Assembly (NCBI RefSeq): GCF_023283985.1 | Contig: NZ_JAKIKU010000011.1 | Location: 1-64,000, forward strand | DNA: 64,000 nt | Origin: Shewanella electrodiphila | Lineage (GTDB): Bacteria; Pseudomonadota; Gammaproteobacteria; Enterobacterales; Shewanellaceae | Direction of reading: 5' to 3' | In this document: piece after piece, positions 17,653 to 25,450 of the stretch | Layout: every line of letters starts with the position of its first letter | Numbering within the stretch: the first letter of the stretch is position 1 | Program-made: the position numbers and the translations under genes | Notes under the pieces: model-generated | What the model saw: the letters and a program-made list of their open reading frames with translations, nothing else | Database searches by the model: none | Told to the model about the DNA's origin: nothing

Positions 17653-17998
17653 ATCAACCAACTTGAAAACTTACGGTGAAAATTAATCTAGCGAGGTTAC
17701 ATCTCTGCTAAAAAGTGTTAACTAATGTTTCGGATGTTGGCACAATTGTTGTTCATTTCAAAGCAAATTAAATTACCCAAACATAGAAAAGAGACTACGC
17801 GCACATACCGTTAATTTCATTGACATTTTTAATACAATTTGATGACATTGTTAGATGGTGATTTGCGAGATGGCCTCTGTTTTTCTTGGTTTTTCTTGGT
17901 TTGAATTTGGCTTGTGTACAGGCTGGTTTATACGCTGTTTAAAAGCAAATATAAGCGGTAAACTACTATAACCTACACAAAAAATAAAAGAGAACCCC
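17653..17998. other. Intergenic promoter region, chemoreceptor and DHFR-like gene
   Basis: 346 bases between divergent genes. A perfect direct repeat of TTTTTCTTGG occurs near 17880-17900. No clear regulator site or structured RNA was seen. Confidence 0.5.
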
Positions 17999-18538
17999 AT
18001 GAAGAATTATGTTTATATCGCCACTAGCTTAGATGGGTATATTGCCGATAAAAACAATAATATTGATTGGCTTCACGAAACGCCAAACCCAGAAGGTTCT
18101 GACATGGGTTACAGCGTTTTTATGAGCCGTATTGATGCATTGGTTATGGGTCGTAATACTTATGAAAAGGTGATGAGTTTTGACTGTGACTGGCCTTATC
18201 ACAAACCTGTATTCGTACTTAGCAATACCATGACTACAGTTGCTCCTGAAGTGGCGGATAAGGTGTTTATTGTTAGCGGTGAGCTTGAGCAAGTCGTGAA
18301 TGAACTTAATCAAAAAGGGTTTAACGAACTGTATATTGATGGCGGGGTGACGATTCAAAATTTTTTAAAGCAAGATCTGATTGATGAACTGATTATCACC
18401 ACCATTCCGACTCTACTTGGCGGTGGTATTTCTTTATTTGGTGAGTTAGCTGCACCGTTAAAATTTAAGCATATTAGCAGCCAGCAGCATCTAGGTTGTT
18501 TAGTGACAAATAGCTTTATTCGAGTACGTGAAAGCTGA
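17999..18538 (+). CDS. Dihydrofolate reductase family protein (RibD C-terminal-like)
   Basis: 179 residues. The N-terminal YIATSLDGYIADKNNNIDWL and the central VMGRNTYEKVMSF are typical of the YyaP/YwjB-type reductase fold, and GGGISLFGEL completes the NADPH-binding core. The family resembles DHFR and riboflavin reductase domains, but the substrate of this branch is not established, so no specific reaction is claimed. A GAGA-rich stretch precedes the ATG. It stands alone, convergent with the AraC-type gene. Confidence 0.85.
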   Translation: MKNYVYIATSLDGYIADKNNNIDWLHETPNPEGSDMGYSVFMSRIDALVMGRNTYEKVMSFDCDWPYHKPVFVLSNTMTTVAPEVADKVFIVSGELEQVVNELNQKGFNELYIDGGVTIQNFLKQDLIDELIITTIPTLLGGGISLFGELAAPLKFKHISSQQHLGCLVTNSFIRVRES

Positions 18539-18560
18539 ACTGACAGAAAAGGTTAGCGAG

Positions 18561-19403
18561 TTACTCAAAATAGCCGTATATATCGATGACGAATTCTCGC
18601 TGTTTGGCGTACTCCCCAGGTGTATTGCCAATGGTGTTTTTTAAATAACGGATTAAGTGGGGCTGATCACTAAAGCCAAACTGCAATGCGACATCACTCC
18701 AATCAATCTCATTTTGTTGATATTTTGATAAGTAAGTCAGTAGATTATCGAGTTTATTAATCGACTGGCATTGCTTTAATGTCATGCCAATAACCCGCAA
18801 AAAACTACGCTCTAATGTGCGCTGTGAACAATGCAGTTGTTCACCCATGTTTGAAATTGCAACCGCTTGCGGTAAAGCTAAGGCTTTTTTGACTAATGCG
18901 CTGTGCTTATCTTCTTTCGCTGTTTGTAGCCATGGCAGTAACAGCTCATCTAATTGGGCTGTACATTCAGTTTGCTGAAACTCAGCCGCTGATAATAGCC
19001 CTTCGATATTACAGATTTTGTTTTGAGAAAGTGGCTTAAATATGTCTGAGACATCGACTTGAGCAATATCATTAATTTGCAGCGCAGTTGGCGCAAGGTT
19101 TAAGCCGTATAAGGCGCCAGCATGAAACTTTACGCCTAGTAAGGTCATAGGTTCACTATGATCCATCGTGTAGGTTTTGTTATAGGGAAATAACCAATGA
19201 CTGCCTTTTCCCTGAGTGGTCGTGGCTTCTGAACGATAGTCATACGCTTGCGATTTAGGCGTGATAATTAAGTGGCCACAGGTATCGGGGTTAAGCTTTG
19301 GGTGATCGATGCCGTCATCATCTTTATGGGTTTTAATAAACCAATAGCATTCAACAAAATGCGAGACAATGTCATTTTTCGGCGGGATCACCCAGCCTTT
19401 CAT
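18561..19403 (-). CDS. AraC-family transcriptional regulator
   Basis: About 280 residues. The N-terminal half (VIPPKNDIVSHFVECYWF, then PDTCGHLIITP) resembles the sensor part of regulators with the DUF6597 domain; the C-terminal pair of helix-turn-helix motifs includes SQRTLERSFLRVIGMTLKQC and FSDQPHLIRYLKNTIGNTPGEY. Its ATG overlaps the stop of the ArsR gene by 4 bases, so the two are probably translated together; the longer open frame back to 19442 lies inside arsR and was rejected. The effector is unknown. Confidence 0.88.
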   Translation of the reverse strand: MKGWVIPPKNDIVSHFVECYWFIKTHKDDDGIDHPKLNPDTCGHLIITPKSQAYDYRSEATTTQGKGSHWLFPYNKTYTMDHSEPMTLLGVKFHAGALYGLNLAPTALQINDIAQVDVSDIFKPLSQNKICNIEGLLSAAEFQQTECTAQLDELLLPWLQTAKEDKHSALVKKALALPQAVAISNMGEQLHCSQRTLERSFLRVIGMTLKQCQSINKLDNLLTYLSKYQQNEIDWSDVALQFGFSDQPHLIRYLKNTIGNTPGEYAKQREFVIDIYGYFE

Positions 19404-19711
19404 GCGGTAACCTTTGGCGTACAAGCCTCGTCTGCGCAACATTCGTTTTGTAAAAATCCAATCACAGATTCGAGTTGCTCAAATTCGGCAACGCAAAATA
19501 AAGTACGGCCTTCACGTCGCTGCGAAATCAAGCCTGCAGAGGCCAAACTAGAGATGTGGTGAGATAACGTCGAACCAGGAATAGCTAAAGACTCCTGTAA
19601 TCCACCGACAGCAATGCCCTGATAACCCGCGCGAACCACTTTATTATAAATGGTAAGCCGTGTTGGATGACCCAGTTCTTTCAATGCTTTAGCGATAGTC
19701 TCAATTTCCAT
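19400..19711 (-). CDS. arsR: ArsR-family metalloregulator
   Basis: About 103 residues with a winged helix (LGHPTRLTIYNKVVRAG, recognition region IPGSTLSHHISSLASAGLI, wing RREGRTLFC). A C-terminal NECCADEAC cluster gives vicinal cysteines that could bind arsenic, antimony or another thiophilic metal. The second ATG at 19711 was chosen because AAAGG lies 7 bases upstream; the first ATG is at 19717. It faces a permease gene across two matching inverted repeats, which are its likely operators. Metal specificity is inferred only. Confidence 0.88.
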   Translation of the reverse strand: MEIETIAKALKELGHPTRLTIYNKVVRAGYQGIAVGGLQESLAIPGSTLSHHISSLASAGLISQRREGRTLFCVAEFEQLESVIGFLQNECCADEACTPKVTA

Positions 19712-19731
19712 AACCATACCTTTCGTAAATT

Positions 19732-19755
19732 ATATTTCGATAATACTAGAAATAT
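19732..19755. promoter_or_regulatory. ArsR-type operator, first copy
   Basis: ATATTTC and GAAATAT in inverted orientation, 10 bases apart. The spacer is GATAATACTA, which is nearly the same as in the second copy. It lies between the divergent regulator and permease genes. Confidence 0.75.
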
Positions 19756-19780
19756 CTTGATCTATCCAGTTTAAAGGAAT

Positions 19781-19804
19781 ATATTTCGACTATTCTAGAA
19801 ATAT
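19781..19804. promoter_or_regulatory. ArsR-type operator, second copy
   Basis: Same arms (ATATTTC, GAAATAT) and same 10-base spacing as the first copy, 49 bases further along. It ends 16 bases before the permease start, so binding here would block that gene. Confidence 0.75.
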
Positions 19805-19820
19805 AGTTAATTAGGTGTAA

Positions 19821-20750
19821 ATGATGTTTGATTCTAACTTCATCAATATGGACATGCTCAAGGAAACCCTCGACATGTTTATGTTTTTAGCCGTTGAGCT
19901 AACCATTTTATTTTTGGCGATCAGCTATTTTGTCGGCGTATTGCAGCTATACATTCCACCGACAAAAATTCAACGTATTTTGAGTAGTAAAGGCGGCCGT
20001 GGTTACATTGTCGCTGGTTTTTTGGGTGCAATAACCCCGTTCTGTTCTTGCTCGACCATCCCTTTTTTAAAAGGGCTATTAAGAGCAAAAGCAGGGTTTG
20101 GCACCATGATGGTATTCTTGTTTGCAAGTCCTTTGCTAAACCCAATTATCATTGGTTTATTTGCGGTGACATTTGGTCTTAAAGTGACTCTGTTCTACTT
20201 TGTGATGGCAATGGGCGTATCAGTTATTGCTGGCTATACTCTTGAAAAACTTGGCTTTGAGAAATATGTGAAACCTGAAGCTTATATCGCCCCTGAGTCA
20301 AAAGGCTGTGGCAGCGGATGTGGTGGTAAAGCTAAAGAAGTCAGCAAATGGCGCAAAGTATGGAACAGCACATGGGCAGATTTTAAAACCGTTTTACCGT
20401 ACTTATTAGGCGGTATTGCGATTGGTTCATTAATTTACGGCTTTATGCCAACAGAGTTTGTGGCCAGTTTTGCTAGCGAAGATAACCCATTTGCCATTCC
20501 TGTAGCTGCAGTTATTGGTATTCCTTTGTATATCCGAGCTGAAGCGGTGATTCCATTAAGCGCAGCATTAGCGGCAAAAGGGATGGGATTAGGTGCGGTC
20601 ATGGCGCTGATTATCGGCAGTGCAGGTGCCAGCTTAACTGAAGTCATCTTGCTTAAATCAATATTTAAAAATCAAATGATTGCGGCGTTTTTAGTGGTCA
20701 TTATAGCGATGGCGATTGGTGCAGGCTTGTTGTATCAGTTTATTTTTTAA
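19821..20750 (+). CDS. ArsP-type permease (DUF318 family)
   Basis: 309 residues with about eight to nine membrane segments. The motif TPFCSCSTIPF near residues 70-80 is the signature of the ArsP/YraQ permease family, and SAGASLTEVILL marks the second half. A Cys/Gly loop (GCGSGCGGKA) separates the halves and could bind metal. Some family members export trivalent methylated arsenic, others are tied to copper or zinc; here the divergent ArsR gene supports an efflux role. Substrate not proven. It ends at a strong hairpin. Confidence 0.88.
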   Translation: MMFDSNFINMDMLKETLDMFMFLAVELTILFLAISYFVGVLQLYIPPTKIQRILSSKGGRGYIVAGFLGAITPFCSCSTIPFLKGLLRAKAGFGTMMVFLFASPLLNPIIIGLFAVTFGLKVTLFYFVMAMGVSVIAGYTLEKLGFEKYVKPEAYIAPESKGCGSGCGGKAKEVSKWRKVWNSTWADFKTVLPYLLGGIAIGSLIYGFMPTEFVASFASEDNPFAIPVAAVIGIPLYIRAEAVIPLSAALAAKGMGLGAVMALIIGSAGASLTEVILLKSIFKNQMIAAFLVVIIAMAIGAGLLYQFIF

Positions 20751-20766
20751 GCTCATTTTATGATAA

Positions 20767-20814
20767 AGCACTCAACACAGGTTAATCGCCGTGTTGAGTG
20801 CTTCACTCTTTTTT
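20767..20814. terminator. Terminator after the permease gene
   Basis: AGCACTCAACAC (20767-20778 region) pairs with GTGTTGAGTGCT (from 20791), followed by a T-rich stretch. It also serves the convergent small gene at 20838. Confidence 0.85.
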
Positions 20815-20837
20815 GCTCTTTTTTTTTAATGTCTTGT

Positions 20838-21176
20838 TTATTCGCTTTGCTCTGAGCAAGCGGTAAACGTCTCGGCTGAAACGCCCAATTCTCCGGAAAA
20901 GTTTTCGACTAAACAGGCTGTGGTTTTCTCATCATCTTCATCTTGCATATGTTTTTCTACGCAAGTTCGCATCACTGAGCGAAACACCGATTCAACTTTG
21001 GCTTCTGACTGATTGGTGCAACTGGCCATATTGGCAAATTCACCTTCTGCTTTCATTTGATTGACCGACATATCAATCATGAGATTCATTTGTTCAGGGC
21101 TGATAGTGGCAGCATTGCTCGAGGGCGCTATTGATAACGACAATAGTAATAGGGGTAAAATAATCGCGGCTTTCAT
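20838..21176 (-). CDS. Small secreted protein of unknown function
   Basis: 112 residues. Signal peptide MKAAIILPLLLLSLSIAPSS with probable cleavage near SNA. The mature part is acidic and carries four cysteines (ASCTNQ, RTCVEK, TACLVE, FTACSE), consistent with two disulfides in the periplasm. AAAGGA precedes the ATG at good spacing, so it is likely translated. I do not recognise the family. It is convergent with the ArsP-type permease. Confidence 0.75.
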   Translation of the reverse strand: MKAAIILPLLLLSLSIAPSSNAATISPEQMNLMIDMSVNQMKAEGEFANMASCTNQSEAKVESVFRSVMRTCVEKHMQDEDDEKTTACLVENFSGELGVSAETFTACSEQSE

Positions 21177-21299
21177 GTATTAATCCTTTAATGTAATGTC
21201 CATATTGATGGTAAGAAATGAAACCTAAGATAAAGTCAGTCACTGATTCATCTTAGTAGAACTTGCATCATCATTTAAAGATAGCAGCATTCATTTGGT

Positions 21300-21335
21300 G
21301 ATTGAACCAGCGATTGAACCAGCGATTGAACTATC
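21300..21335. repeat. 12-bp tandem repeat, three units
   Basis: Three units GATTGAACCAGC, the last with two changes, in the region upstream of the DUF2937-type gene. Confidence 0.85.
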
Positions 21336-21392
21336 GATTAAGTAAGAGTAAATAGCCAATTAACACTTTGTCTTGAATAACGGGAAACATTG

Positions 21393-21941
21393 ATGAAATC
21401 AATCATGGAGTATCTACGGCTGATATTATTTGTCAGTGGTGTACTGCTTGGCGTGCAAGTGCCTGCATTTGTCGATCAATATGGTCAGCGACTTCAAGCC
21501 CATACCCAAGAAGCCAAGCTCAGCTTGGATGAATTTCAGCGTGATGCCGACCGATTTTTTGCTGGCGATATCCAAAAGTTAATTAGCCACTATCAACAAA
21601 ACCCAGATCAAGTGATTAACGCCGGCGGCGACAGTATTGAAGCGATTTATCAACGTTATCAATTGCTCAATGGCGCACTGAATCAGTTTAATCAAACGGC
21701 TTACAGTCGCTTTGAACAAGTGGCTTTTGAGCCAATGGAAGATATTAGGCAAGAAGTATGGAATAACTTTAGCCATACAATCATGCTAGATACGCGGGCA
21801 ATTGCTATCGGATTAGTATTGGGTTTTCTACTGTCGTTAATCTGTGAACTATGTTTAGTGGGTTGTGGCAAAGGTTGTAAACATGCTTATCGAGCCCTAA
21901 AACCGAAAGGGCAACCAGCCCTTAAATCTGAGCACGACTAA
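21393..21941 (+). CDS. DUF2937-type membrane protein
   Basis: About 182 residues. An N-terminal helix (LRLILFVSGVLLGVQVPAFVDQYGQRL) and a C-terminal helix (AIAIGLVLGFLLSLICELCL) enclose an extracytoplasmic helical segment, which matches the DUF2937 layout as I remember it. Function is unknown. The ATG at 21393 was chosen over the preceding in-frame TTG. No operon partner is evident. Confidence 0.8.
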   Translation: MKSIMEYLRLILFVSGVLLGVQVPAFVDQYGQRLQAHTQEAKLSLDEFQRDADRFFAGDIQKLISHYQQNPDQVINAGGDSIEAIYQRYQLLNGALNQFNQTAYSRFEQVAFEPMEDIRQEVWNNFSHTIMLDTRAIAIGLVLGFLLSLICELCLVGCGKGCKHAYRALKPKGQPALKSEHD

Positions 21942-22140
21942 CCCATTCAATGACTTTTAATCCGGTCATTATGATTGTTATATTAACTGTTATTTTAATT
22001 GTTATTTTGATTGTGACTGTCATTAACCATACAAACCCTCGGTGTTTGTGATGGCCATTTCGCTTTATGCTAGCGCTTAACTAATTAACAGTTCATTTTA
22101 ATATTACTTTTAAACGTAAATCGAAAGATAAGGATTCCCC

Positions 22141-22614
22141 ATGATAGAACAAGGACAAGCTTTACCCGCTAGTACATTAAGCGAACTGACAGATGATGGC
22201 ATGCTAAACCATGACGTAAGTGAATTTTTCGCGGCTAAAAAAGTCGTGCTATTTGCTGTACCTGGCGCGTTTACACCAACTTGTTCAGAAGCGCATTTAC
22301 CGGGCTTTGTGGTATTCGCTGACCAACTTAAAGCCAAAGGCGTGGATTTAATTGCCTGTGTTTCAGTTAATGATGCTTTTGTCATGAAAGCATGGGGCGC
22401 AGCACAAAATGCATCTGAACTCACCATGCTAGCTGATGGCGATGCAAGCTTTACCAAAGCACTAGGCTTAGACATGGATACCGCAGGATTTGGCGGCGTA
22501 CGTTCACAACGCTATGCCATGGTTGTAGATAACGGTGTGGTGACCACTTTGAATGTAGAAGCACCAAAGTCGTTTGAAGTGAGTACAGCAGAAGCGATAT
22601 TAGCAGCGTTATAA
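22141..22614 (+). CDS. Peroxiredoxin of the Prx5 group
   Basis: 157 residues. The catalytic motif PGAFTPTCSEAHLPGF holds the peroxidatic cysteine with Pro, Thr and downstream residues as expected for Prx5-type enzymes, which reduce peroxides using glutathione or thioredoxin. A second cysteine lies at LIACVSVND. Length and order fit the family. AAGGA precedes the ATG. It is a single-gene unit followed by a repeat-rich region. Confidence 0.92.
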   Translation: MIEQGQALPASTLSELTDDGMLNHDVSEFFAAKKVVLFAVPGAFTPTCSEAHLPGFVVFADQLKAKGVDLIACVSVNDAFVMKAWGAAQNASELTMLADGDASFTKALGLDMDTAGFGGVRSQRYAMVVDNGVVTTLNVEAPKSFEVSTAEAILAAL

Positions 22615-22699
22615 ATGGCGCTAGTTTGACTCACTTTTATACTGTTGATTTCATGTCGATTATTTAAAGATACAATCGCAGGGTTCCACCCTGCACTGG

Positions 22700-22748
22700 T
22701 CAAAAGGGAGTGAACGGCTACTCCCTCTTGGATCTCCCACCCGCTCCG
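22700..22748 (+). repeat. Dispersed hairpin block, copy at 22.7 kb
   Basis: About 49 bases containing AAAAGGGAGTGAACGGC, ACTCCCTCTTGGA and CCCACCCGCTCCG. GGGAGT pairs with ACTCCC. It is nearly identical to 62115-62164, over 39 kb away, and in both places precedes a three-way-junction element. Confidence 0.9.
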
Positions 22749-22774
22749 AATAAGTGCTGTTTCCTCGACGATAA

Positions 22775-22862
22775 AAGTGAATTAGCTAACGCTTCAGATG
22801 CGCCATCCATGGCTTAACTGAAGCTATGTTGGCATCCATGCCAACCTCACGCTAATTCACTT
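22775..22862 (+). repeat. Three-way-junction structured element, copy 1
   Basis: Closing stem AAGTGAATTAGC (22775-22786) pairs perfectly with GCTAATTCACTT (22851-22862). Inside, after TAAC, hairpin 1 has arms GCTTCAG (22791-22797) and CTGAAGC (22818-22824) with inner GCCATCCATGGC. Hairpin 2 is GTTGGC, loop ATCCAT, GCCAAC (22828-22845). Weaker pairing extends the closing stem to about 22763 and 22875. It could act as RNA or as a mobile repeat. Confidence 0.75.
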
Positions 22863-22936
22863 AATCGTCTCGGGCACTTCTCACGGAGACCATTGAGCCC
22901 GACAGTTCATATGAAGTTGCAGACTCTTTATGAAGA

Positions 22937-23053
22937 GAATGCGTAAGTCCAAACATGGCCTTTCTCGCACATCCATGTGCTTCGAGGCATTTAGTGCATC
23001 CTGCAATTAAGATTCGGCTAGCTTTCGAGGTGAAGGGAAGCGCCACGACTTTA
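22937..23053 (-). repeat. Decayed copy of the dispersed element
   Basis: Contains GCAC, loop ATCCAT, GTGC (22967-22980) and ends with GGAAGCGCCACGAC, which resembles the GAAGCGCCACGACC of the 62-63 kb copies. The pairing is less complete, so this assignment is tentative. Confidence 0.45.
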
Positions 23054-23095
23054 TGTCTTATTTAAAATGCATTAAATAATGAATAATTCACATCA

Positions 23096-25084
23096 CTAAA
23101 ACACACTTCTTCTTGCTGTTGTAGCCACAACGACTTCTGTTTCAATTCCTAAGCTTTGCTCAATGGTACTGACACTCTCTGCGACTTCAGTGGCGATAGC
23201 TTGGCTTTGATCTGATGCACTTTGTGCATGGGTATTGAGGCTTTCCATTGCGTTGACAAATTCATCTAAATAATTGACTTGTTGGTTAGCAAAGTCAGAG
23301 CCTTGTTTTGCGGTGCCGACCATTTCGCTGGCTTGGGCTTGTACCGTTTTGGCAACATCTAACAAGTGAGTTGCGCGTAATTGTTGGCTTTCAGTCGCAT
23401 CACCAATACCTTGTACGCTTTGGGTTAATGCCTTATTAGATACCGTAAGTTGTTCTAAAATATTCATAATATCTTTAAGGGATATTTGAGTGCGGTGAGA
23501 TAAGTTACGCACTTCATCAGCGACAACGGCAAAGCCGCGGCCTTGTTCGCCTGCGCGGGCAGCTTCAATAGCTGCATTCAAGGCCAGTAGATTCGTTTGC
23601 TCGGCGATGTTGCCAATCACATCAATAATTTTTGAAACATCAGTGACAGAAGTTGATAAGTTGGTCAGTGATTCATAACAGTTAGTCACTGCATGTTGCG
23701 ATGTTTCAGTCGCTTCTAATACGGCTTCTGCTTGGGTTTGGCTTGCCTGCATATGTTCCATGGTGGCAGTGGCTTTTTGCTCAACAATGGATGAGTTTTG
23801 TTCTACTTCACTGGCTAGTTCTCGTAAATGGCTGGTTTGTGTTTGCGCGACATTAACCACTGCTTGAGTTTGTTCTGTGGTGGTCGAGATTTGCTTGATC
23901 CTGTCAATTAATGAGCTTAATGAGTGCGATACTTTAGACACTTGTTGACGCTGACTTTCGTCTTCTTGCTCAAATCGGTTTAATAGTTGGTTGAAGTGAC
24001 CTGCTATTTGGCCTGTTTCACAACGGCTATTAATTTGTAGTTGCTCACGCTGATTGGATTCACTTAGTTTCATAAAGGCCGCATTTAAGCGTTTTAGCGG
24101 TTGTACAACTCGGCGTTGTTGCAGCCATAAATAACCAAAGGCAAATAAACCAATGATAATCACCATTGAATATAAAATGGTTTGTAGCTGCTTTTTTAAA
24201 TCATGATCATATTCAGCGTGCACTTTTCCTAGACGCAGCAACTGTTGCTCCACTTGATCAGTGTCGGCAGACAATTGTGATTGCACCAAAAGATTATCGG
24301 CGAGTAAGTTATGGGTATTGGCCACTTCTTTGTCATAGCGCAGGCTTAAACTGAGTAGTTCATCGCGATAAAATTCACCTATTTCAAACTGCTCAGGCTC
24401 ATCTGCACCTAAGGCAAATTCATCGACTTCTTCTTGTTCAAAAATTCCAATAAGAGAGAGTTTTGTTAATTGCTCATGCCATTGATTTAGTGCTTGTATA
24501 TTACGTTGTAGGCTAGCTTCTAAGCGACTGTCTTTACCTATTAAATAGCCTTCAGTGAGTTGTGATAACTGAAACACCAATGGTGGTAGCTCACGGGTTA
24601 ATTGTAAATATGATTGGGCTAAATCAGCATCCACTGCCAAGCCTTTTTCGGCGTAAGCGGCGAGGCGCATATTATTATCAAGCATTTCAGACTCTGAGTA
24701 AGCCAGTAACTGCCTTGGGTTACCTGCTAGTTTTCCTGCCGCAAGGTAGCGGTTATTCAAATTTGCGACAAATTCAGCTAAAAATTGCTGTATAGAGGTG
24801 GTGGCTGCTGTTGCTGAAGCTAAGTCAATTTGGCCGATTTGATGGGAGATTTCGGTGAGTTCTTGCCTTGCTTGGCTAAGAATTTCACTGTCTCCCGATT
24901 GCAAATAGGCATTGATATTGGGGCGAACCTTGAGCAAAAAAGTGTGTTGTATCTGTTGCAGAGTATTTGCTTGTAATTCGACTTGCTGACGTTTGTCTGT
25001 GCTCCAAAGGACTGTGGCAGCTAAAAGTCCTGCCAGTAGCAACAATATTGCCGAAGCTGTTAAGGAAAGAGTGGAAATCTTCAT
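23096..25084 (-). CDS. Methyl-accepting chemotaxis protein with long helical sensor
   Basis: 662 residues. N-terminal membrane helix at about 8-28, a long periplasmic helical region (about 30-305, rich in Gln and Leu), second helix at about 308-325 (SMVIIIGLFAFGYLWL), a HAMP-like segment and a signalling domain with NAAIEAARAGEQGRGFAVVADEVRNLS. The sensor lacks Cache motifs and looks more like a helical-bundle type such as the HBM class. It is not closely similar to the other two chemoreceptors outside the signalling tip. Ligand unknown. Confidence 0.92.
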   Translation of the reverse strand: MKISTLSLTASAILLLLAGLLAATVLWSTDKRQQVELQANTLQQIQHTFLLKVRPNINAYLQSGDSEILSQARQELTEISHQIGQIDLASATAATTSIQQFLAEFVANLNNRYLAAGKLAGNPRQLLAYSESEMLDNNMRLAAYAEKGLAVDADLAQSYLQLTRELPPLVFQLSQLTEGYLIGKDSRLEASLQRNIQALNQWHEQLTKLSLIGIFEQEEVDEFALGADEPEQFEIGEFYRDELLSLSLRYDKEVANTHNLLADNLLVQSQLSADTDQVEQQLLRLGKVHAEYDHDLKKQLQTILYSMVIIIGLFAFGYLWLQQRRVVQPLKRLNAAFMKLSESNQREQLQINSRCETGQIAGHFNQLLNRFEQEDESQRQQVSKVSHSLSSLIDRIKQISTTTEQTQAVVNVAQTQTSHLRELASEVEQNSSIVEQKATATMEHMQASQTQAEAVLEATETSQHAVTNCYESLTNLSTSVTDVSKIIDVIGNIAEQTNLLALNAAIEAARAGEQGRGFAVVADEVRNLSHRTQISLKDIMNILEQLTVSNKALTQSVQGIGDATESQQLRATHLLDVAKTVQAQASEMVGTAKQGSDFANQQVNYLDEFVNAMESLNTHAQSASDQSQAIATEVAESVSTIEQSLGIETEVVVATTARRSVF

Positions 25085-25379
25085 TGAAATGTTAGCTTTT
25101 TGGAGATTAAGTGTTGGTGATTTTATGAATTAAATATGACAGTAAGATTACATTTTGTGTATCAACTTGTATCTTGTTGCGTAATTAAATCCTTGTTTAT
25201 TATATGGTTAAATGTAAAAAAGACTAAGATGATTGTAATGAAATAGAGGGTTAACACCTAAGTAGAGTTATTGCTCTATCTCTTATTGGATATAAGGTGT
25301 TACTTGCTTATGAACGACCGAATGTATGAGATCAATTGTTAAATGATCGCTAGATAAAATGAAATTAATCTAAAATATA

Positions 25380-25393
25380 TTGATCTAAATCAA
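25380..25393 (+). promoter_or_regulatory. FNR/EtrA-type binding site upstream of hmp
   Basis: TTGATCTAAATCAA is an exact match to the FNR consensus TTGAT-N4-ATCAA. It is 58 bases before the hmp start, so oxygen-responsive control is plausible. Confidence 0.75.
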
Positions 25394-25416
25394 ATGCATG
25401 TTTATTATCTTGTCAA

Positions 25417-25439
25417 AACATGCATTTTAAATACATATT
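25417..25439 (+). promoter_or_regulatory. NsrR-type operator upstream of hmp
   Basis: Half-sites AACATGCATTT and AAATACATATT form an 11-1-11 inverted repeat like the NsrR operator. It ends just before the GAGG ribosome binding site. NsrR is a nitric oxide sensor and usually represses hmp. Confidence 0.75.
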
Positions 25440-25450
25440 AGAGGTTGTTT

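Larger units (their letters stand above)
22615..23095. other. Gene-free repeat-rich stretch
   Basis: 481 bases with no credible gene. The ORF at 22861-23046 on the minus strand lacks a convincing start and coincides with structured repeats. The region holds a 49-bp hairpin block, a three-way-junction element and a second, more decayed element on the opposite strand, all listed separately. Confidence 0.75.
25085..25450. other. Intergenic regulatory region upstream of hmp
   Basis: 366 bases, AT-rich, with a perfect FNR-type palindrome and an NsrR-like box close to the hmp start (listed separately). The rest shows no clear feature. Confidence 0.7.

Noticed and set aside
22861..23046. Minus-strand ORF of 61 codons
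   Set aside because: It overlaps structured repeat sequence and has no ribosome binding site.
2776..25084. Chemoreceptors as heme sensors
   Set aside because: The neighbourhood is suggestive, but the sensor domains show only ordinary Cache or helical features and no heme motif.
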